Assembly (NCBI GenBank): GCA_910577225.1 | Contig: CAJTMV010000004.1 | Span: forward strand, 123,706 to 187,705 | From: an uncultured Eubacterium sp. | GTDB taxonomy: Bacteria > Bacillota > Clostridia > Lachnospirales > Lachnospiraceae | Direction: 5' to 3' | Length of the DNA stretch: 64,000 bases | Part shown: in pieces, positions 63,936 to 64,000 of the stretch | Layout of the letters: every line of letters begins with the position of its first letter | Position numbering within the stretch: the first letter of the stretch is position 1 | The notes under the pieces: model-generated | Databases searched by the model: none | The model's input: only the letters and a program-made list of their open reading frames with translations | What the model was told of the DNA's origin: nothing | Program-made: the position numbers and the translations under genes

Positions 63936-64000
63936 TACTTCCATATATAATGTACCCTATAGGGTGGACAAATTTAAAAGTTCATTCCCTGAAATCAGAC

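Larger units (their letters stand above)
62953..64000. other. Gene-free, repeat-rich right edge
   Basis: More than 1 kb with no supported coding frame on either strand. It carries two families of degenerate repeats, listed separately, and a palindrome ACCCTATAGGGT at 63954-63965 next to a TATAAT at 63946-63951. Confidence 0.7.

Overview
The window looks like a chromosomal segment of a Gram-positive anaerobe of the Clostridia, most likely a Lachnospiraceae-type gut bacterium. The basis is the gene content and order: a T-box in front of pheST, an mreBCD-PBP2-minCDE-rodA-mgsA cluster, a yggS-sepF-ylmH-lspA-rluD cluster, LexA paired with a YneA-like LysM protein and Bacillus-type SOS boxes, strong AGGAGG ribosome binding sites and several TTG/GTG starts. 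The species cannot be named from sequence alone. I saw no tRNA, rRNA, CRISPR array or intact insertion sequence.

Layout. 1-7.8 kb: a phenylalanine T-box leader, pheS, pheT and queA, then an ATPase of the DUF4143 type, an unknown protein and a nonsense-interrupted gene. 7.8-21.0 kb is a carbohydrate region. A leftward operon (4-alpha-glucanotransferase, endonuclease/exonuclease/phosphatase-family protein, PTS permease with A-C-B domain order) is divergent from a LacI regulator, and an orphan GHKL sensor kinase follows. A second LacI regulator is divergent from an MBL hydrolase, a PTS IIBCA and a GH32 sucrose-6-phosphate hydrolase, with clear promoters and GTAACCGGTTAC operators between them. 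21.1-22.4 kb holds an iron alcohol dehydrogenase on the minus strand.

22.6-40.1 kb is one rightward run: mutS, mutL, miaA, a PLP enzyme, radC, mreB, mreC, mreD, a very long PBP2, minC, minD, minE, rodA, mgsA and a lipoprotein D-Ala-D-Ala carboxypeptidase. It joins mismatch repair and tRNA modification to cell-shape and septum-placement functions. 40.3-47.1 kb continues with a small P-loop protein, a DUF378 membrane protein, a HlyD-like envelope protein, yggS, sepF, ylmH, lspA, rluD and a cytidylate-kinase-like protein. 47.3-53.6 kb carries dtd, an SGNH/MBOAT O-acylation pair, a TtcA-like enzyme, a Xer-type recombinase and a PlsC acyltransferase.

53.6-64.0 kb is different: AT-rich, gene-poor and repeat-rich. 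It holds an Rpn/PD-(D/E)XK nuclease, a SIR2-TPR protein (the best candidate for a defence or stress NADase) with near-identical 102-bp repeats, a lipoprotein, the yneA-lexA SOS pair, a DUF4097-like gene broken by a stop codon, DUF3781 and GNAT genes, and over 1 kb of non-coding repeats at the right edge. The two most unusual observations are the SIR2-TPR gene and a roughly 55-bp tandem array downstream of yneA that is built from copies of the 3' end of yneA itself.
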